Positions 10,071 to 23,212 of a stretch of 64,000 nt of DNA are shown piece after piece; position 1 is the first letter of the stretch, and each line of letters begins with the position of its first letter. The position numbers and the translations under genes are program-made. The notes under the pieces were generated by a model. That model saw only the letters and a program-made list of their open reading frames with translations. It had not been told where the DNA came from and did not search any database. Where the stretch lies: the NCBI RefSeq assembly GCF_017744015.1, contig NZ_JAGHRA010000002.1, positions 248,001 through 312,000 on the forward strand, read 5' to 3'. Source of the DNA: Paracoccus sp. R12_2. Lineage in GTDB: Bacteria > Pseudomonadota > Alphaproteobacteria > Rhodobacterales > Rhodobacteraceae.

Positions 10071-10658
10071 TCAATCGGCACCGACGGCACCGCGCGCAAG
10101 GCCCCAATAGACATCACCGATCCGCTGGCGGTCAAGCCGCCCCCCCTCGCGATACCAGTTGGTCACGCCGGTCAGCATCGCGATCAGCGCCATGGTCGCC
10201 AGCTTGCGATCATCTATGTGCATGCGGCCGGTAGACATCCCGTCACGCAGGATTCCGTCCAGAAGATCTTCGTATCTGCGACGCAGTCCGGCGATCTTGC
10301 GGTAATTCTGGGGGGTGAGATTGCGCAATTCCATATAGGACAGGAAAACCGCGTCGGAATGATCGAGGCTGAATCCGATGTGAAACCGCACGAAGCGTTC
10401 AAGCCGGTCCAGCGGATCCGCGTGCGGATCGTCCTGCCATGCATCCAGAAGATCCTGCATGTGGCTTTCCAGCAGATCGCACAGCAACGCCTGCTTGTCG
10501 GGCGTGTAGGCGTAAAGCGCGCCAGCCTGCACCCCGACGGCGGCTGCGATCTGACGCATCGAAACGGCCGCAAACCCATTGCGGGCGAACAGCTTGCGCG
10601 CCTCGGAGCGGATGAGAGGGCCGGTGATTTCGGCGCGGGATCCCTGGGTTCTTGCCAT
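10071..10658 (-). CDS. TetR/AcrR family transcriptional regulator
   Basis: This is a TetR-type regulator of 195 residues. The N-terminal helix-turn-helix spans about residues 14-55 (ARKLFARNGFAAVSMRQIAAAVGV and GALYAYTPDKQALL). The C-terminal ligand-binding domain shows FLSYMELRNLTPQNYRKI, seen in TetR regulators of fatty acid or acyl-CoA metabolism, but the effector cannot be read from the sequence. It is transcribed away from the small lipoprotein gene across an 86-base gap. It lies 75 bases upstream of dnaG on the same strand, so some read-through into dnaG is possible. Confidence 0.88.
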   Translation of the reverse strand: MARTQGSRAEITGPLIRSEARKLFARNGFAAVSMRQIAAAVGVQAGALYAYTPDKQALLCDLLESHMQDLLDAWQDDPHADPLDRLERFVRFHIGFSLDHSDAVFLSYMELRNLTPQNYRKIAGLRRRYEDLLDGILRDGMSTGRMHIDDRKLATMALIAMLTGVTNWYREGGRLDRQRIGDVYWGLARGAVGAD

Positions 10659-10744
10659 CTGGCCTTACTAGAGCCCGCGCGGCCCCGCGGAAAGCCCCAA
10701 CATGCGCCGTTGCCGTCACTGGACGGGGCGCATAACCTGCCGCC

Positions 10745-11020
10745 ATGAGACATGTCGTTCGCCTTGCCACCCTGCCCCTCATGCTGCTTGCCGCGGGCTG
10801 CGACCGCGACGCCGCGCCCTATCCGACATTGTTGCCGACGCAGCAGATCCTGTCGGAACCTACGCTGCCGGATCATGCAGCGGACGCCGCCGCGAATCCC
10901 GATGCCATCGATGCGGCAACCGAGGATCGCGCCGAAGCCTTGCGCGGACGTGCAAAGGCGCTGCGGCGTCCGGTGATCGAACCCGAATCCCGCGCCAGGA
11001 TGGGCGGCAGCGCCGGATGA
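10745..11020 (+). CDS. Small putative lipoprotein
   Basis: The product is a 91-residue protein with a lipoprotein signal: MRHVVRLATLPLMLLAAGC, lipobox LAAGC with the modified cysteine at 19. The mature part is short, hydrophilic and rich in Ala, Asp and Arg, with no recognisable domain. Export and anchoring in the outer or inner membrane can be inferred; no function can be assigned. It lies 57 bases upstream of the lactate dehydrogenase gene in the same direction and is divergent from the TetR gene. Confidence 0.7.
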   Translation: MRHVVRLATLPLMLLAAGCDRDAAPYPTLLPTQQILSEPTLPDHAADAAANPDAIDAATEDRAEALRGRAKALRRPVIEPESRARMGGSAG

Positions 11021-11077
11021 TTGCAGCGACGTGACAGCGCAGCTAAGACGGTCGGAACCAGTTCGGAGCGCCGGAAC

Positions 11078-12244
11078 ATGCCCGTCATAACCTGTATCGA
11101 TGACCTCAAGGCGCTGCACCGGGCGCGCACGCCGAAGATGTTCTATGACTATGCGGAATCGGGCAGCTATTCCGAACAGACGTTTCGCGAGAACACGACC
11201 GATTTCGCGCGGCTGAAGCTGCGCCAGAAAGTTGCCGTGGACATGTCCGACCGTTCCACGGCCTCGGACATGGCCGGCCTTCCGGTCAGCATGCCGGTGG
11301 GTCTTGCGCCCATCGGGATGGCGGGCATGCAGCACGCGGACGGCGAAATCCATGCCGCGCGCGCGGCAGAGAAGTTCGGCGTGCCCTTCACCCTGTCCAC
11401 GATGTCGATCTGTTCGATCGAGGATGTCGCGGCTCATACCAGCAAGCCCTTCATGTTTCAGCTTTACGTGATGAAGGATCAGGATTTTCTGGCCGCCATC
11501 GTCGATCGCGCGAAGAAGGCAGGATGCAGCGCACTTGTGCTGACGCTGGATCTGCAGATCCTGGGGCAGCGGCACAAGGATCTGAAGAACGGCCTGTCCG
11601 CGCCCCCCAAGCTGACCCTGCCGGTGATGCTGGACCTTGCGACCAGGTGGCGCTGGGGATTGGGCATGCTGAAGACCAGCCGCCGCCATTTCGGCAATAT
11701 CGTCGGCCATGCGAAGGGCGTTGGCGACACCTCGTCACTGATGAGCTGGACCGCCGAACAGTTCGATGACCGGCTGGACTGGGGCAAGATCGCGGCGATC
11801 CGCGACATGTGGGGCGGCAAGCTGATCCTGAAAGGCATTCTGGACCCCGAGGATGCGCGACGCGCCGCCGATTTCGGCGCAGACGCGATCGTGGTCAGCA
11901 ATCATGGTGGCCGGCAGCTTGACGGGGCACTGTCCTCGATCAGGATGCTGCCGCATATCGTCGAAGCTGTCGGCGACCGGGTCGAAATCCACATGGACAG
12001 CGGCATTCGCAGCGGTCAGGACGTGCTGAAGGCGCTGGCGCTTGGGGCACATGCGACATGGATTGGGCGCGCGTTCCTGCACGGTCTGGGTGCGATGGGC
12101 GAGCCCGGTGTGACCTCGGCACTGGAAGTGATCCGGAAGGAACTGGATATCAGCATGGCGCTGTGCGGCGAACGGAAGGTCACCGACCTGGGCCGGCATA
12201 ACCTTTTGATCCCGCAGGGGTTCACGACCGAATACGGCGCCTGA
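11078..12244 (+). CDS. lldD: FMN-dependent L-lactate dehydrogenase / alpha-hydroxy-acid oxidase
   Basis: Members of this family oxidise L-lactate (or a related alpha-hydroxy acid) to pyruvate with FMN and feed electrons to the quinone pool or to oxygen. The protein has 388 residues, close to E. coli LldD. Family features are FYDYAESGSYSE at the start, APIGMAGMQHADGE, FTLSTMSICSIEDVA, FQLYV, and the signature VSNHGGRQLDG with the active-site histidine, then DSGIRSGQDVLKALALGA. GGAG lies before the chosen ATG; the in-frame stretch upstream is not family-like. L-lactate is the most likely substrate given the overall resemblance to LldD, but glycolate- or mandelate-type activity cannot be excluded. 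Confidence 0.9.
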   Translation: MPVITCIDDLKALHRARTPKMFYDYAESGSYSEQTFRENTTDFARLKLRQKVAVDMSDRSTASDMAGLPVSMPVGLAPIGMAGMQHADGEIHAARAAEKFGVPFTLSTMSICSIEDVAAHTSKPFMFQLYVMKDQDFLAAIVDRAKKAGCSALVLTLDLQILGQRHKDLKNGLSAPPKLTLPVMLDLATRWRWGLGMLKTSRRHFGNIVGHAKGVGDTSSLMSWTAEQFDDRLDWGKIAAIRDMWGGKLILKGILDPEDARRAADFGADAIVVSNHGGRQLDGALSSIRMLPHIVEAVGDRVEIHMDSGIRSGQDVLKALALGAHATWIGRAFLHGLGAMGEPGVTSALEVIRKELDISMALCGERKVTDLGRHNLLIPQGFTTEYGA

Positions 12245-12252
12245 GCCGAAAT

Positions 12253-13266
12253 TCAGCGGCTGTTCACGCGCGATGCGCCGTCGCGCGGGTGCCGGGTAGC
12301 ATCGCGGTTCCTGTGTCGCGCGCCAAGCCACGGAAAGCCGGGCGTCGCCAGAACGACCGCTGTTGGAATCAGCACCGACGCCGCGAAATTCGGCCACAGC
12401 GACTTCAGCCCGAAATGCATCATGGCAAGAATGACCCCAAGATGCGCCAGATAGATCATCACCGACAATGTGACCAGATCAACGCGTGGCTGCGGCAGGT
12501 TCAGCCTCATGAAGGCCAGCATGACAATCAGCGGATAACCATATGCAAGCAACGGAAACTCTGGCGGATCCCAGTCATGTGTTCCGGGCAGGCCCAGGAA
12601 ATATCCCGCTTCCAGCAGCCGCAGGACCGACATCACGATGACCGCCAGCCAAAGCCATCCTGCTGCGGGCAGAACGTCCCGTCCGCTGTCCCCCATCCAT
12701 TCCGCAAGCAGGTAACCCATGGCCACGAAGGGATATATGAAGAACGCACTGTAACGGATCATCTCCAGATGCAGGTCGATGAAGCCAAGATAGAAGCCGT
12801 ATTGCAGGAAGCTTCCCAGAAGCGCGACGACCAGCGCACTTGTCATGACCAGACGACTTGCGCGCTTGTGGTCCGGGATCAGCAGGAACAACAGCAGCAT
12901 CAGGGCCACCGACTGCAGCAAGGCGGCGATATACCACAGATGCATCGGCCCAAGGATCATCTGACGGATGAAGTCCTGAACGCCGCCTATGTCGCGCAAC
13001 CACAAAGGCGCATAGATCACGCACCAGAGAAGATAGAGCCACATCAGACCAATGGTCCAGGACTTCAATCTTCCGCGCTTGACGGTCTGATAGGCACCAT
13101 AGCCGGAAATCAGCGCGAATGTCGGGACCAGCGATCGAAGGATGCCGTTTCCGAAAATCGGCACCCAATCGGCATAATGCCCGTTCAGCATCGCAGCGTG
13201 AGCGAAGGCGACACCACAAACCAGGATCACCCGAAGGAAGTCAATGCCGTGATATCGGGTGCTCAT
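12253..13266 (-). CDS. Acyltransferase 3 family integral membrane protein
   Basis: The product has 337 residues with about ten hydrophobic segments and starts with HGIDFLRVILVCGVAFAHA, the typical first helix of acyltransferase-3 (OafA/fucose-O-acetylase type) proteins with its conserved Arg and His. The family transfers acetyl or other acyl groups to cell-surface sugars in the inner membrane. The nearby kpsC and glycosyltransferase genes make surface polysaccharide a plausible substrate, but that is inference. It converges on lldD with an 8-base gap. The gene and its upstream region look less GC-rich than the neighbours. Confidence 0.8.
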   Translation of the reverse strand: MSTRYHGIDFLRVILVCGVAFAHAAMLNGHYADWVPIFGNGILRSLVPTFALISGYGAYQTVKRGRLKSWTIGLMWLYLLWCVIYAPLWLRDIGGVQDFIRQMILGPMHLWYIAALLQSVALMLLLFLLIPDHKRASRLVMTSALVVALLGSFLQYGFYLGFIDLHLEMIRYSAFFIYPFVAMGYLLAEWMGDSGRDVLPAAGWLWLAVIVMSVLRLLEAGYFLGLPGTHDWDPPEFPLLAYGYPLIVMLAFMRLNLPQPRVDLVTLSVMIYLAHLGVILAMMHFGLKSLWPNFAASVLIPTAVVLATPGFPWLGARHRNRDATRHPRDGASRVNSR

Positions 13267-13307
13267 GGAAATTCCAAAAATACAACTGGCGACGAATCGA
13301 AACTTAC

Positions 13308-13332
13308 ACTAGTCGGCAATTATTCGCCTAGT
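13308..13332. promoter_or_regulatory. Imperfect inverted repeat in the acyltransferase/rplY divergent region
   Basis: ACTAGTCG and CGCCTAGT (7 of 8 bases paired) flank the AT-rich spacer GCAATTATT. The element sits 42 bases before the acyltransferase ATG in the 194-base divergent gap towards rplY. The arrangement fits an operator for a dimeric regulator. A GAATC (GANTC) site lies just beside it at 13294-13298. Confidence 0.3.
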
Positions 13333-13460
13333 CAATCTTTGTTCACTTGCGGCAAGACTTGTCTCTTCCCATCGATGCCGAATTGCAGTATGCGCCGCAT
13401 CCTGCCGTCATGCACCCTTGGAGGATGGCGGCGTCAACATTGATCATAGGATGATATATC

Positions 13461-14102
13461 ATGGCCAAAGAGATCCCGGATCTGGTGGCCGAGGCACGCG
13501 CGGGGACAGGCAAGGGGGCCGCCCGCCAAGCTCGCCGCGAAGGCAAGGTGCCCGGCATCGTATATGGAGACCACAAGGAACCGGTCGCCGTTGCGTTCGA
13601 TTTCAACAATCTGCTGACCAAGCTGCGTGCCGGTCGCTTCATGTCCACCCTGTGGAACCTGAAGGTTGACGGTCGGGACGATGTGCGCGTGATCTGCCGT
13701 GCCGTCCAGAAGGACGTGGTCAAGGATCTGCCGATCCATATCGACTTCATGCGTCTGCGCCGCACCTCGAAGGTGAACCTGTTCATTCCGGTCGAATTCA
13801 TCGGCCAGGAGAACTGCCCCGGTCTGCGCAAGGGCGGCACGCTTGTGACCGTGCGTCCCGAAGTTGAACTGGTGGTGACTGCGGGCGACATTCCCGACCA
13901 TATCACGGTCGATCTGTCGAATCACGAAGTCGGCGACAGTATCCACATCGACGAGGTGGATCTTCCGGCCGGCGCCAAGCCGACCATCGACCGCAACTTC
14001 GTGATCGCCAATATCGCGGCACCGTCGGCGCTGCGTTCCAGCGATGATGAAGCCGACAATGCCGACGAGGCCGCGGAAGCCGAAGAGGCAACCGAAGAAT
14101 AA
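13461..14102 (+). CDS. rplY: 50S ribosomal protein L25/general stress protein Ctc
   Basis: This is the long (CTC/TL5) form of L25, which binds 5S rRNA, with 213 residues. The N-terminal L25 domain covers about residues 1-95 ([25 protein letters not shown]). A C-terminal beta domain follows ([22 protein letters not shown]), and the tail is strongly acidic ([19 protein letters not shown]). The ribosome binding site is a modest AGGA. The gene stands alone and ends in a clear intrinsic terminator. Confidence 0.96.
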   Translation: MAKEIPDLVAEARAGTGKGAARQARREGKVPGIVYGDHKEPVAVAFDFNNLLTKLRAGRFMSTLWNLKVDGRDDVRVICRAVQKDVVKDLPIHIDFMRLRRTSKVNLFIPVEFIGQENCPGLRKGGTLVTVRPEVELVVTAGDIPDHITVDLSNHEVGDSIHIDEVDLPAGAKPTIDRNFVIANIAAPSALRSSDDEADNADEAAEAEEATEE

Positions 14103-14139
14103 GCCCTTGCCCGACCTGGGCCCAGGCTTTCTTCAAGGG

Positions 14140-14163
14140 CGGCGCCGCTGGCGCCGCTCTTTT
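14140..14163 (+). terminator. Intrinsic terminator after rplY
   Basis: An 8-base perfect stem GCGGCGCC/GGCGCCGC with a 3-base loop is followed by TCTTT on the plus strand, 38 bases after the rplY stop. It should separate rplY from trmFO. Confidence 0.8.
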
Positions 14164-14218
14164 CAAATTCAGCGGTCGCTGCTAGCAGATGCGTCCGGCT
14201 TGTCGAAGGAGATCCCGC

Positions 14219-15556
14219 ATGCAGCCCGTCCATATCATCGGTGCAGGATTGGCCGGATCCGAGGCCGCTTGGCAGGTGGCCCAGGCCGGCGTGCCCGTCA
14301 TCCTGCACGAGATGCGCCCCCATACCGGCACCTTCGCCCACAAGACCGGCGACTGCGCCGAGATGGTCTGTTCCAATTCCTTCCGGTCAGATGACGACGT
14401 CATGAACGCCGTCGGACAGCTGCATTGGGAAATGCGGGCGGCGGGCGGGCTGATTATGGCGATGGCGGACCGTCACCGCCTGCCTGCCGGCGGCGCCCTT
14501 GCCGTGGATCGCGAGGCGTTTTCGGCGGCCGTGACCGAAGCGTTGCGTGCCGAACCCCTGATCGAGATCCGGACCGACGAGGTGGCGGAATTGCCCGATA
14601 ACGGCAACTGGATCGTCGCGACCGGCCCGTTGACATCGGACAAGCTGGCTGACGCGATCCGTCGTCTGACCGGGACCGAGGCGCTGGCCTTCTTCGATGC
14701 GATCGCGCCGATCGTTCATGCCGACACCATCGACATGAGCGTGGCGTGGGAACAAAGCCGTTATGACAAGGGCGAGACCGAGGTCGAACGCCGCGCCTAT
14801 ATCAACTGCCCCATGACCAAAGCCGAGTATGAGGCATTCATCGACGCGCTGCTGACCGCGGACAAGACCGAGTTCCGCGAAGGCGAAACCGCCGGCTATT
14901 TCGACGGCTGCCTGCCGATCGAGGTGATGGCTGAACGCGGCCGCGAGACGTTGCGCCACGGCCCGATGAAGCCGGTCGGGCTGACAAACGCCCACAATCC
15001 GACTGAGAAACCCTATGCCGTGGTTCAACTTCGCCGAGATAACGCACTGGGAACCCTGTATAATATCGTCGGATTCCAGACCAAGATGAAATACGGCGCG
15101 CAGACGCAGGTCTTTCGGATGATCCCGGGACTTCAGAACGCCGGATTCGCGCGTCTGGGTGGCATCCACCGCAATTCGTTCCTGAATTCTCCGACGCTTC
15201 TGGACGACCGGATGCGGTTGCGCCGCCAGCCGAACCTGCGTTTCGCCGGTCAGGTGACAGGGGTCGAAGGCTATGTCGAAAGTGCGGCCATGGGGCTGCT
15301 GGCGGGCAGAATGGCAGCGGCGGACGCCCAAGGCGGGGATCTGACCGCGCCGCCGTTCACCACTGCGATGGGCGCGCTGGTCAATCACATCACCGGCGGG
15401 GCCGAGGCGAAGACGTTTCAGCCGATGAACGTCAATTTCGGTCTGTTTCCGCCGCTGGACCAGATGCGGGGCGGCCGCAAGGGACGCAAGGACCGCTATC
15501 CGGCCTACACCCAGCGCGCCAAGGACGATTTCTCGGCATGGCTGTCGGCGCAATAA
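14219..15556 (+). CDS. trmFO: tRNA (uracil-54-C5)-methyltransferase, folate/FAD-dependent TrmFO
   Basis: TrmFO makes ribothymidine at position 54 in the T-loop of tRNAs with methylene-tetrahydrofolate as carbon source and FADH2 as reductant. The protein has 445 residues. The FAD-binding motif [11 protein letters not shown] is at the N-terminus, and the two functionally important cysteine regions [12 protein letters not shown] and [13 protein letters not shown] are present. GAAGGAG precedes the ATG at a good distance; the ten codons further upstream are discarded. The stop overlaps the start of gluQ by 19 bases, so the two tRNA-modification genes form a unit. Confidence 0.97.
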   Translation: MQPVHIIGAGLAGSEAAWQVAQAGVPVILHEMRPHTGTFAHKTGDCAEMVCSNSFRSDDDVMNAVGQLHWEMRAAGGLIMAMADRHRLPAGGALAVDREAFSAAVTEALRAEPLIEIRTDEVAELPDNGNWIVATGPLTSDKLADAIRRLTGTEALAFFDAIAPIVHADTIDMSVAWEQSRYDKGETEVERRAYINCPMTKAEYEAFIDALLTADKTEFREGETAGYFDGCLPIEVMAERGRETLRHGPMKPVGLTNAHNPTEKPYAVVQLRRDNALGTLYNIVGFQTKMKYGAQTQVFRMIPGLQNAGFARLGGIHRNSFLNSPTLLDDRMRLRRQPNLRFAGQVTGVEGYVESAAMGLLAGRMAAADAQGGDLTAPPFTTAMGALVNHITGGAEAKTFQPMNVNFGLFPPLDQMRGGRKGRKDRYPAYTQRAKDDFSAWLSAQ

Positions 15557-16389
15557 GGCGAACCCGCTTCGCGCCGTCGCCCACCGGCCCGCTGCATCTT
15601 GGCCATGCCTACGCCGCGCTGGTCGCGTCGGGGGCAGCGGACCGGGGTGAATTCCTGCTGCGGATCGAGGATATCGACCGTGACCGCTGCAGGCCCGAAT
15701 TCGAGACCGAGATCTATCAGGATCTGGCGTGGCTGGGCGTTGAGTGGCCGCGCCCGGTCATGCGTCAGTCCGACCGCATGTCGGCCTATCGCGATGCGCT
15801 GAAGCGACTGGCGCCACTGTGCTATCCCTGCTGCTGTCGGCGCGGTGACATCCGCGCGGCATTGTCGGCACCGCAAGAAGGTGCCCTGCCGGTCGGACCG
15901 GACGGGTTGATCTATCCCGGCACCTGCCGCGGACGCGCGATGTCCGACGCGGGCCCGGACGATGTCATCCGCCTTGATGCGGCCCGCGCCTTTGCGGCGA
16001 TCGGGACCGACCGAATCGGATTTCGGGACGAAATCATCCTGCCCGACCACGACCACATCCTGACCTGCGCCGAATTTCGGGACGGGATCGGCGACGTCAT
16101 CCTGTCCCGGCGGGGTATGGGCACATCCTATCACCTGGCCGTCGTGGTCGACGATGCGGCGCAGGGGATCACGGTGGTCACGCGCGGCAAGGATCTGTTC
16201 GATTCGACCTGGATCCATGTGCTTTTGCAACGCCTGCTGGTTCTGCCGACGCCGTTGTATCATCACCACCGGCTGATCCGCGACGATGCGGGCAAACGCT
16301 TGGCTAAACGCGACGACGCCCGCGCTATCCGCATGTTCCGCGACGAAGGCGCCACGCCGCAGGATATTCGCGAATTGCTGGGCGCATGA
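15538..16389 (+). CDS. gluQ: Glutamyl-Q tRNA(Asp) synthetase GluQ
   Basis: GluQ is a shortened glutamyl-tRNA synthetase paralogue that attaches glutamate to the queuosine base at position 34 of tRNA-Asp. At 283 residues it lacks the anticodon-binding domain, as expected. [14 protein letters not shown] holds the HIGH-type motif (HLGH, residues 20-23), and KRLAKRDDA replaces KMSKS. A cysteine cluster (CYPCCC and PGTC) fits the zinc site. The ATG lies inside the end of trmFO (19-base overlap), implying translational coupling. Confidence 0.95.
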   Translation: MAVGAIRRTRFAPSPTGPLHLGHAYAALVASGAADRGEFLLRIEDIDRDRCRPEFETEIYQDLAWLGVEWPRPVMRQSDRMSAYRDALKRLAPLCYPCCCRRGDIRAALSAPQEGALPVGPDGLIYPGTCRGRAMSDAGPDDVIRLDAARAFAAIGTDRIGFRDEIILPDHDHILTCAEFRDGIGDVILSRRGMGTSYHLAVVVDDAAQGITVVTRGKDLFDSTWIHVLLQRLLVLPTPLYHHHRLIRDDAGKRLAKRDDARAIRMFRDEGATPQDIRELLGA

Positions 16390-16410
16390 TCCGCACCGGG
16401 GCAATCCACG

Positions 16411-16773
16411 TTAGGTCTGCTGCATGGGCTCCATGATCACGCGCTCTTCTCTGTCTCGGATCGCGGTATAAAAGCAGCTGCGCCGGTTGGTGTGGCAGGC
16501 AGGACCGGTCTGGTTGACCAGCGCCAGCAGGCAGTCGCGGTCGCAATCCACCCGCAGTTCGACCAGGCGCTGCGTGTGTCCGGAACTTTCACCCTTGACC
16601 CAGAACGCGGCGCGCGACCGCGACCAGTAGGTGACCTTGCCGCTGTCCAGCGTGCGTGCCACCGCCTGCGCATTCATCCATGCCATCATCAGCACCTCGC
16701 CCGTATCCGCATCCTGCGCAATGCACGGGATCAGGCCGTTGATGTCGTATTTTAGGCTGGCCGGATCGAACAT
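16411..16773 (-). CDS. hisI: Phosphoribosyl-AMP cyclohydrolase HisI
   Basis: HisI opens the purine ring of phosphoribosyl-AMP in the third step of histidine synthesis. It is monofunctional with 120 residues, lacking the pyrophosphohydrolase domain, as usual in this group. The zinc and magnesium ligands are visible in VDCDRDCLL and ACHTNRRSCFY. SRSRAAFWVKGESSGHTQ is the substrate-binding region. It is a solitary gene, divergent from the IscU-like gene across 62 bases and convergent with gluQ. Confidence 0.96.
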   Translation of the reverse strand: MFDPASLKYDINGLIPCIAQDADTGEVLMMAWMNAQAVARTLDSGKVTYWSRSRAAFWVKGESSGHTQRLVELRVDCDRDCLLALVNQTGPACHTNRRSCFYTAIRDREERVIMEPMQQT

Positions 16774-16835
16774 CGGGTTTCCTTTCGCAAACGCGCCACC
16801 TATCTAGGATGAATGGACCGCGCGGGGAAGGACCG

Positions 16836-17279
16836 ATGGCCGACAGCGACCTGATGCAGCTTTACTCGCGCCGCATTCTGGCGCTGACCACCGCGATTCC
16901 GCATCAGGGCCGGCTTGACGCCCCCGATGGCAGCGCGATGCGTCGTTCGCCGCAATGCGGGTCTTCGGTCACGGTCGATGTCGTGGTGCAGAATGGCCGG
17001 ATTGCCGATTTCGCGCAGCAGGTTCGGGCCTGTGCGCTGGGTCAGGCCTCAGCCGCCGTGCTGGGTTCAGCGGTGATCGGACGCGACCGCGACCAGATCT
17101 GTGCCGCCCGCGACCAACTGCGCGCCATGTTGAAGGACGACGGCCCCGCCCCCGCCGCGCCCTTCGCCGATCTCGAGGCTTTGCTGCCCGCGCGCGAATA
17201 CCCCAATCGCCATGCGTCGATCCTGCTGGCCTGGGACGCCACGCTGGAGGCGTTGGACCAGGCGCTGGCCGCCGCCTGA
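16836..17279 (+). CDS. IscU/NifU-N-like iron-sulfur scaffold protein with a missing third cysteine
   Basis: The product has 147 residues with the IscU/SufU fold pattern: SPQCGSSVTVDV with Cys41 and VRACALGQASA with Cys66. In SufU/IscU a third ligand cysteine lies in a segment like RxxCxxLxW; here the equivalent stretch is NRHASILLAW, with no cysteine. The protein may still bind a metal or cluster with another partner, or act as a carrier, but standard scaffold activity is doubtful. GGGGAAGG precedes the ATG. sufE is about 7 kb away, not in the same operon. Confidence 0.75.
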   Translation: MADSDLMQLYSRRILALTTAIPHQGRLDAPDGSAMRRSPQCGSSVTVDVVVQNGRIADFAQQVRACALGQASAAVLGSAVIGRDRDQICAARDQLRAMLKDDGPAPAAPFADLEALLPAREYPNRHASILLAWDATLEALDQALAAA

Positions 17280-17305
17280 CGCCGCAGATCAGCACAGATC
17301 ACCGC

Positions 17306-17334
17306 AAGAAAAAACCGGCCCAAGCAGGGCCGGT
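17306..17334 (-). terminator. Intrinsic terminator of the 36-residue membrane protein gene
   Basis: On the minus strand ACCGGCCC, loop TGCTT and GGGCCGGT form a perfect 8-base stem followed by TTTTTTC. It lies 67 bases downstream of the small gene at 17402-17512, and its T-run is on that gene's strand only. Confidence 0.8.
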
Positions 17335-17401
17335 CAAGTTGCGCGAGCAGGGACAGGTCGGTGCACAGGCGGTGGCACCGGATTGCGTCGCGGGGCAGAA
17401 A

Positions 17402-17512
17402 TCAGGCTTGCAGGATGGCGGGAAGCCACAAGACGACGATGGTGGTCACTGACAGCGCGGCCAATCCAAGGGCGTCGCTGACGAATTCGCGGGACATGAA
17501 GTGGGGCGGCAT
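17402..17512 (-). CDS. Small single-span membrane protein (36 residues)
   Basis: This short open frame encodes MPPHFMSREFVSDALGLAAL followed by a hydrophobic run ending LWLPAILQA. It has one predicted membrane helix at about residues 13-34 and a short charged N-terminus. Three things argue that it is real: AGAGGAG lies 7 bases before the ATG, its 3' flank carries an intrinsic terminator on the same strand, and it fills an otherwise empty 314-base gap upstream of which recG is already closed by its own stop. The function is unknown. The region 17513-17593 ahead of it is AT-rich and probably holds its promoter. Confidence 0.65.
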   Translation of the reverse strand: MPPHFMSREFVSDALGLAALSVTTIVVLWLPAILQA

Positions 17513-17593
17513 GGGCAACTCCTCTTTGTTGCCCCTTTGTTCTCACACGCCTGGCGTTCTGTAAAGAACTTTTTAGGAACATCTTAAGGATTC

Positions 17594-21909
<4,316 letters not shown>

Positions 21910-22004
21910 CTATACGACGACCAAACCCGCCGCGGCCAGAGCATCGCGCCGATTGCCGCGATGATCATCTGTGACATGCAGGACACCGCCGACAGCCAAG
22001 CCGC

Positions 22005-22039
22005 AAAAGCCCGCCGGCGCGATGGCAACGCGCGGCGGG
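22005..22039 (-). terminator. Probable terminator downstream of ctrA
   Basis: An 11-base stem with a single bulge (CCCGCCGGCGCG against CGCGCGGCGGG, loop ATGGCAA) lies 41 bases after the ctrA stop. On the minus strand it is followed by CTTTTG. The T-run is short, so efficiency is uncertain. Confidence 0.5.
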
Positions 22040-22080
22040 ACTGACTGGAAACGTAATACGGTCGAGGCGTGCTTCAGCGA

Positions 22081-22791
22081 CTATGCCCCCAGGGCCAGCC
22101 GTCCTTCACTGGCGGGACGGGGATCACGCAGCACATAGCCGCGCCCCCATACCGTCTCGATGTGATTTTCACCGTCCAGCGCTTCGGAAAGTTTCTTGCG
22201 AAGCTTGCAGATGAACACGTCGATGATCTTCAACTCGGGTTCGTCCATGCCGCCATAGAGATGGTTCAGGAACATTTCCTTGGTCAGGGTCGTGCCCTTC
22301 CGAAGGCTGAGCAGTTCAAGGATCTGGTATTCCTTGCCGGTCAGGTTCACCGGCTTGCCCTTGATCTCGACCGATCGCGCGTCGAGATTCACCATGATTT
22401 CGCCTGTCTGGATGATCGCCTGGCTGTGACCTTTCGAACGACGGATGATCGCCTGTATCCGGGCCTGCAGTTCCTCGCGATGAAATGGCTTCGTCATGTA
22501 ATCGTCCGCACCGAAACCGAACCCGCGCAGCTTGCTCTCGGTGTCGTCGGACCCCGTCAGGATCAGGATCGGCGTATCGATGCGGGCCAGACGCAGATGA
22601 CGCAATACCTCCATTCCGTGCATGTCCGGCAGATCCAGATCAAGCAGGATGAGATCGTAATCATAAAGCTTGGCAAGATCGATGCCTTCTTCGCCCATGT
22701 CGGTGCGAAAGACATTGTAGCTGGCGGCTGTCAGCATCAGTTCGATGGCACGCGCCGTGCTGGCATCATCTTCAACCAGAAGTATTCGCAT
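22081..22791 (-). CDS. ctrA: Cell cycle response regulator CtrA
   Basis: CtrA is the OmpR-type master regulator that controls replication, division, flagella and gene transfer agents in Alphaproteobacteria. The protein has 236 residues. The receiver domain has Asp8-Asp9, phospho-acceptor Asp51 (LILLDLDLP) and Lys in MTKPF. The C-terminal winged helix contains [20 protein letters not shown] and [16 protein letters not shown], a CtrA hallmark. It ends LALGA rather than the Ala-Ala that serves ClpXP degradation in Caulobacter CtrA. sciP lies upstream on the same strand, with CtrA-like and GANTC sites in between. Confidence 0.97.
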   Translation of the reverse strand: MRILLVEDDASTARAIELMLTAASYNVFRTDMGEEGIDLAKLYDYDLILLDLDLPDMHGMEVLRHLRLARIDTPILILTGSDDTESKLRGFGFGADDYMTKPFHREELQARIQAIIRRSKGHSQAIIQTGEIMVNLDARSVEIKGKPVNLTGKEYQILELLSLRKGTTLTKEMFLNHLYGGMDEPELKIIDVFICKLRKKLSEALDGENHIETVWGRGYVLRDPRPASEGRLALGA

Positions 22792-22807
22792 GACTTTTTT
22801 CGCCCTT

Positions 22808-22863
22808 GATTCGCGTCAATATCCTGTAACGAGAATTGACCCAATTCGTTAATATGTCGTTAC
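22808..22863 (-). promoter_or_regulatory. ctrA: ctrA upstream region with GANTC and CtrA-type site
   Basis: Between the sciP stop and the ctrA start lie a GATTC site (22808-22812, within GATTCGCG) and TTAA-N7-TTAC at 22849-22863, one base off the CtrA consensus TTAA-N7-TTAA. Autoregulation by CtrA and methylation-dependent transcription are known for Caulobacter ctrA. The sites suggest the same logic here. Confidence 0.5.
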
Positions 22864-22891
22864 TTATGACATGAAAAAAAGATCGCGCAAC

Positions 22892-23167
22892 TTATGGTTG
22901 TCTGAATCTTTGCAAAGCCGTCACTTTCAACGCTGCGCGCCCATGTTTCCGCACGGCATCCGTCCAGGCGTCGAACTCTTCCTCTGAGAGGCCATAGCGG
23001 CGCAGCGCCTCGTCCCGGGCAAGAATTCCGTGTGTGACGGCCAGTACTACCGTTTCTTTCCGGCTGGCGACCCAACGGGTGTTCACCGGCGGCAGGTCTG
23101 CCACAGTCAGGATCGACCCGTTCGGCAGGGTCACGGTGCGGGGGCCACTGATTTTCTTCACGAACAT
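22892..23167 (-). CDS. sciP: CtrA inhibitor SciP (DUF1153 family)
   Basis: SciP is a small helix-turn-helix protein that binds CtrA or CtrA-regulated promoters and blocks their activation. The product has 91 residues and matches the DUF1153 family throughout: GPRTVTLPNGSILTVADLPP at the N-terminus, then RWVASRKETVVLAV and the helix-turn-helix LRRYGLSEEEFDAW. It is adjacent to ctrA on the same strand (100-base gap), a typical order in Rhodobacterales. A CtrA-like site lies 46 bases in front of the start codon. Confidence 0.93.
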   Translation of the reverse strand: MFVKKISGPRTVTLPNGSILTVADLPPVNTRWVASRKETVVLAVTHGILARDEALRRYGLSEEEFDAWTDAVRKHGRAALKVTALQRFRQP

Positions 23168-23212
23168 TCCACCTGTCCTTTGATCGCGTCCTGCGAAAGT
23201 CGTGGAAAGCCC

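Noticed and set aside
8070..10748. 892-codon plus-strand open frame opposite dnaG and the TetR gene
   Set aside because: Shadow of two well supported genes on the other strand.
14219..16389. 19-base overlap of trmFO and gluQ as possible frameshift
   Set aside because: Both products have full family length and normal termini; it is a simple coupled overlap.
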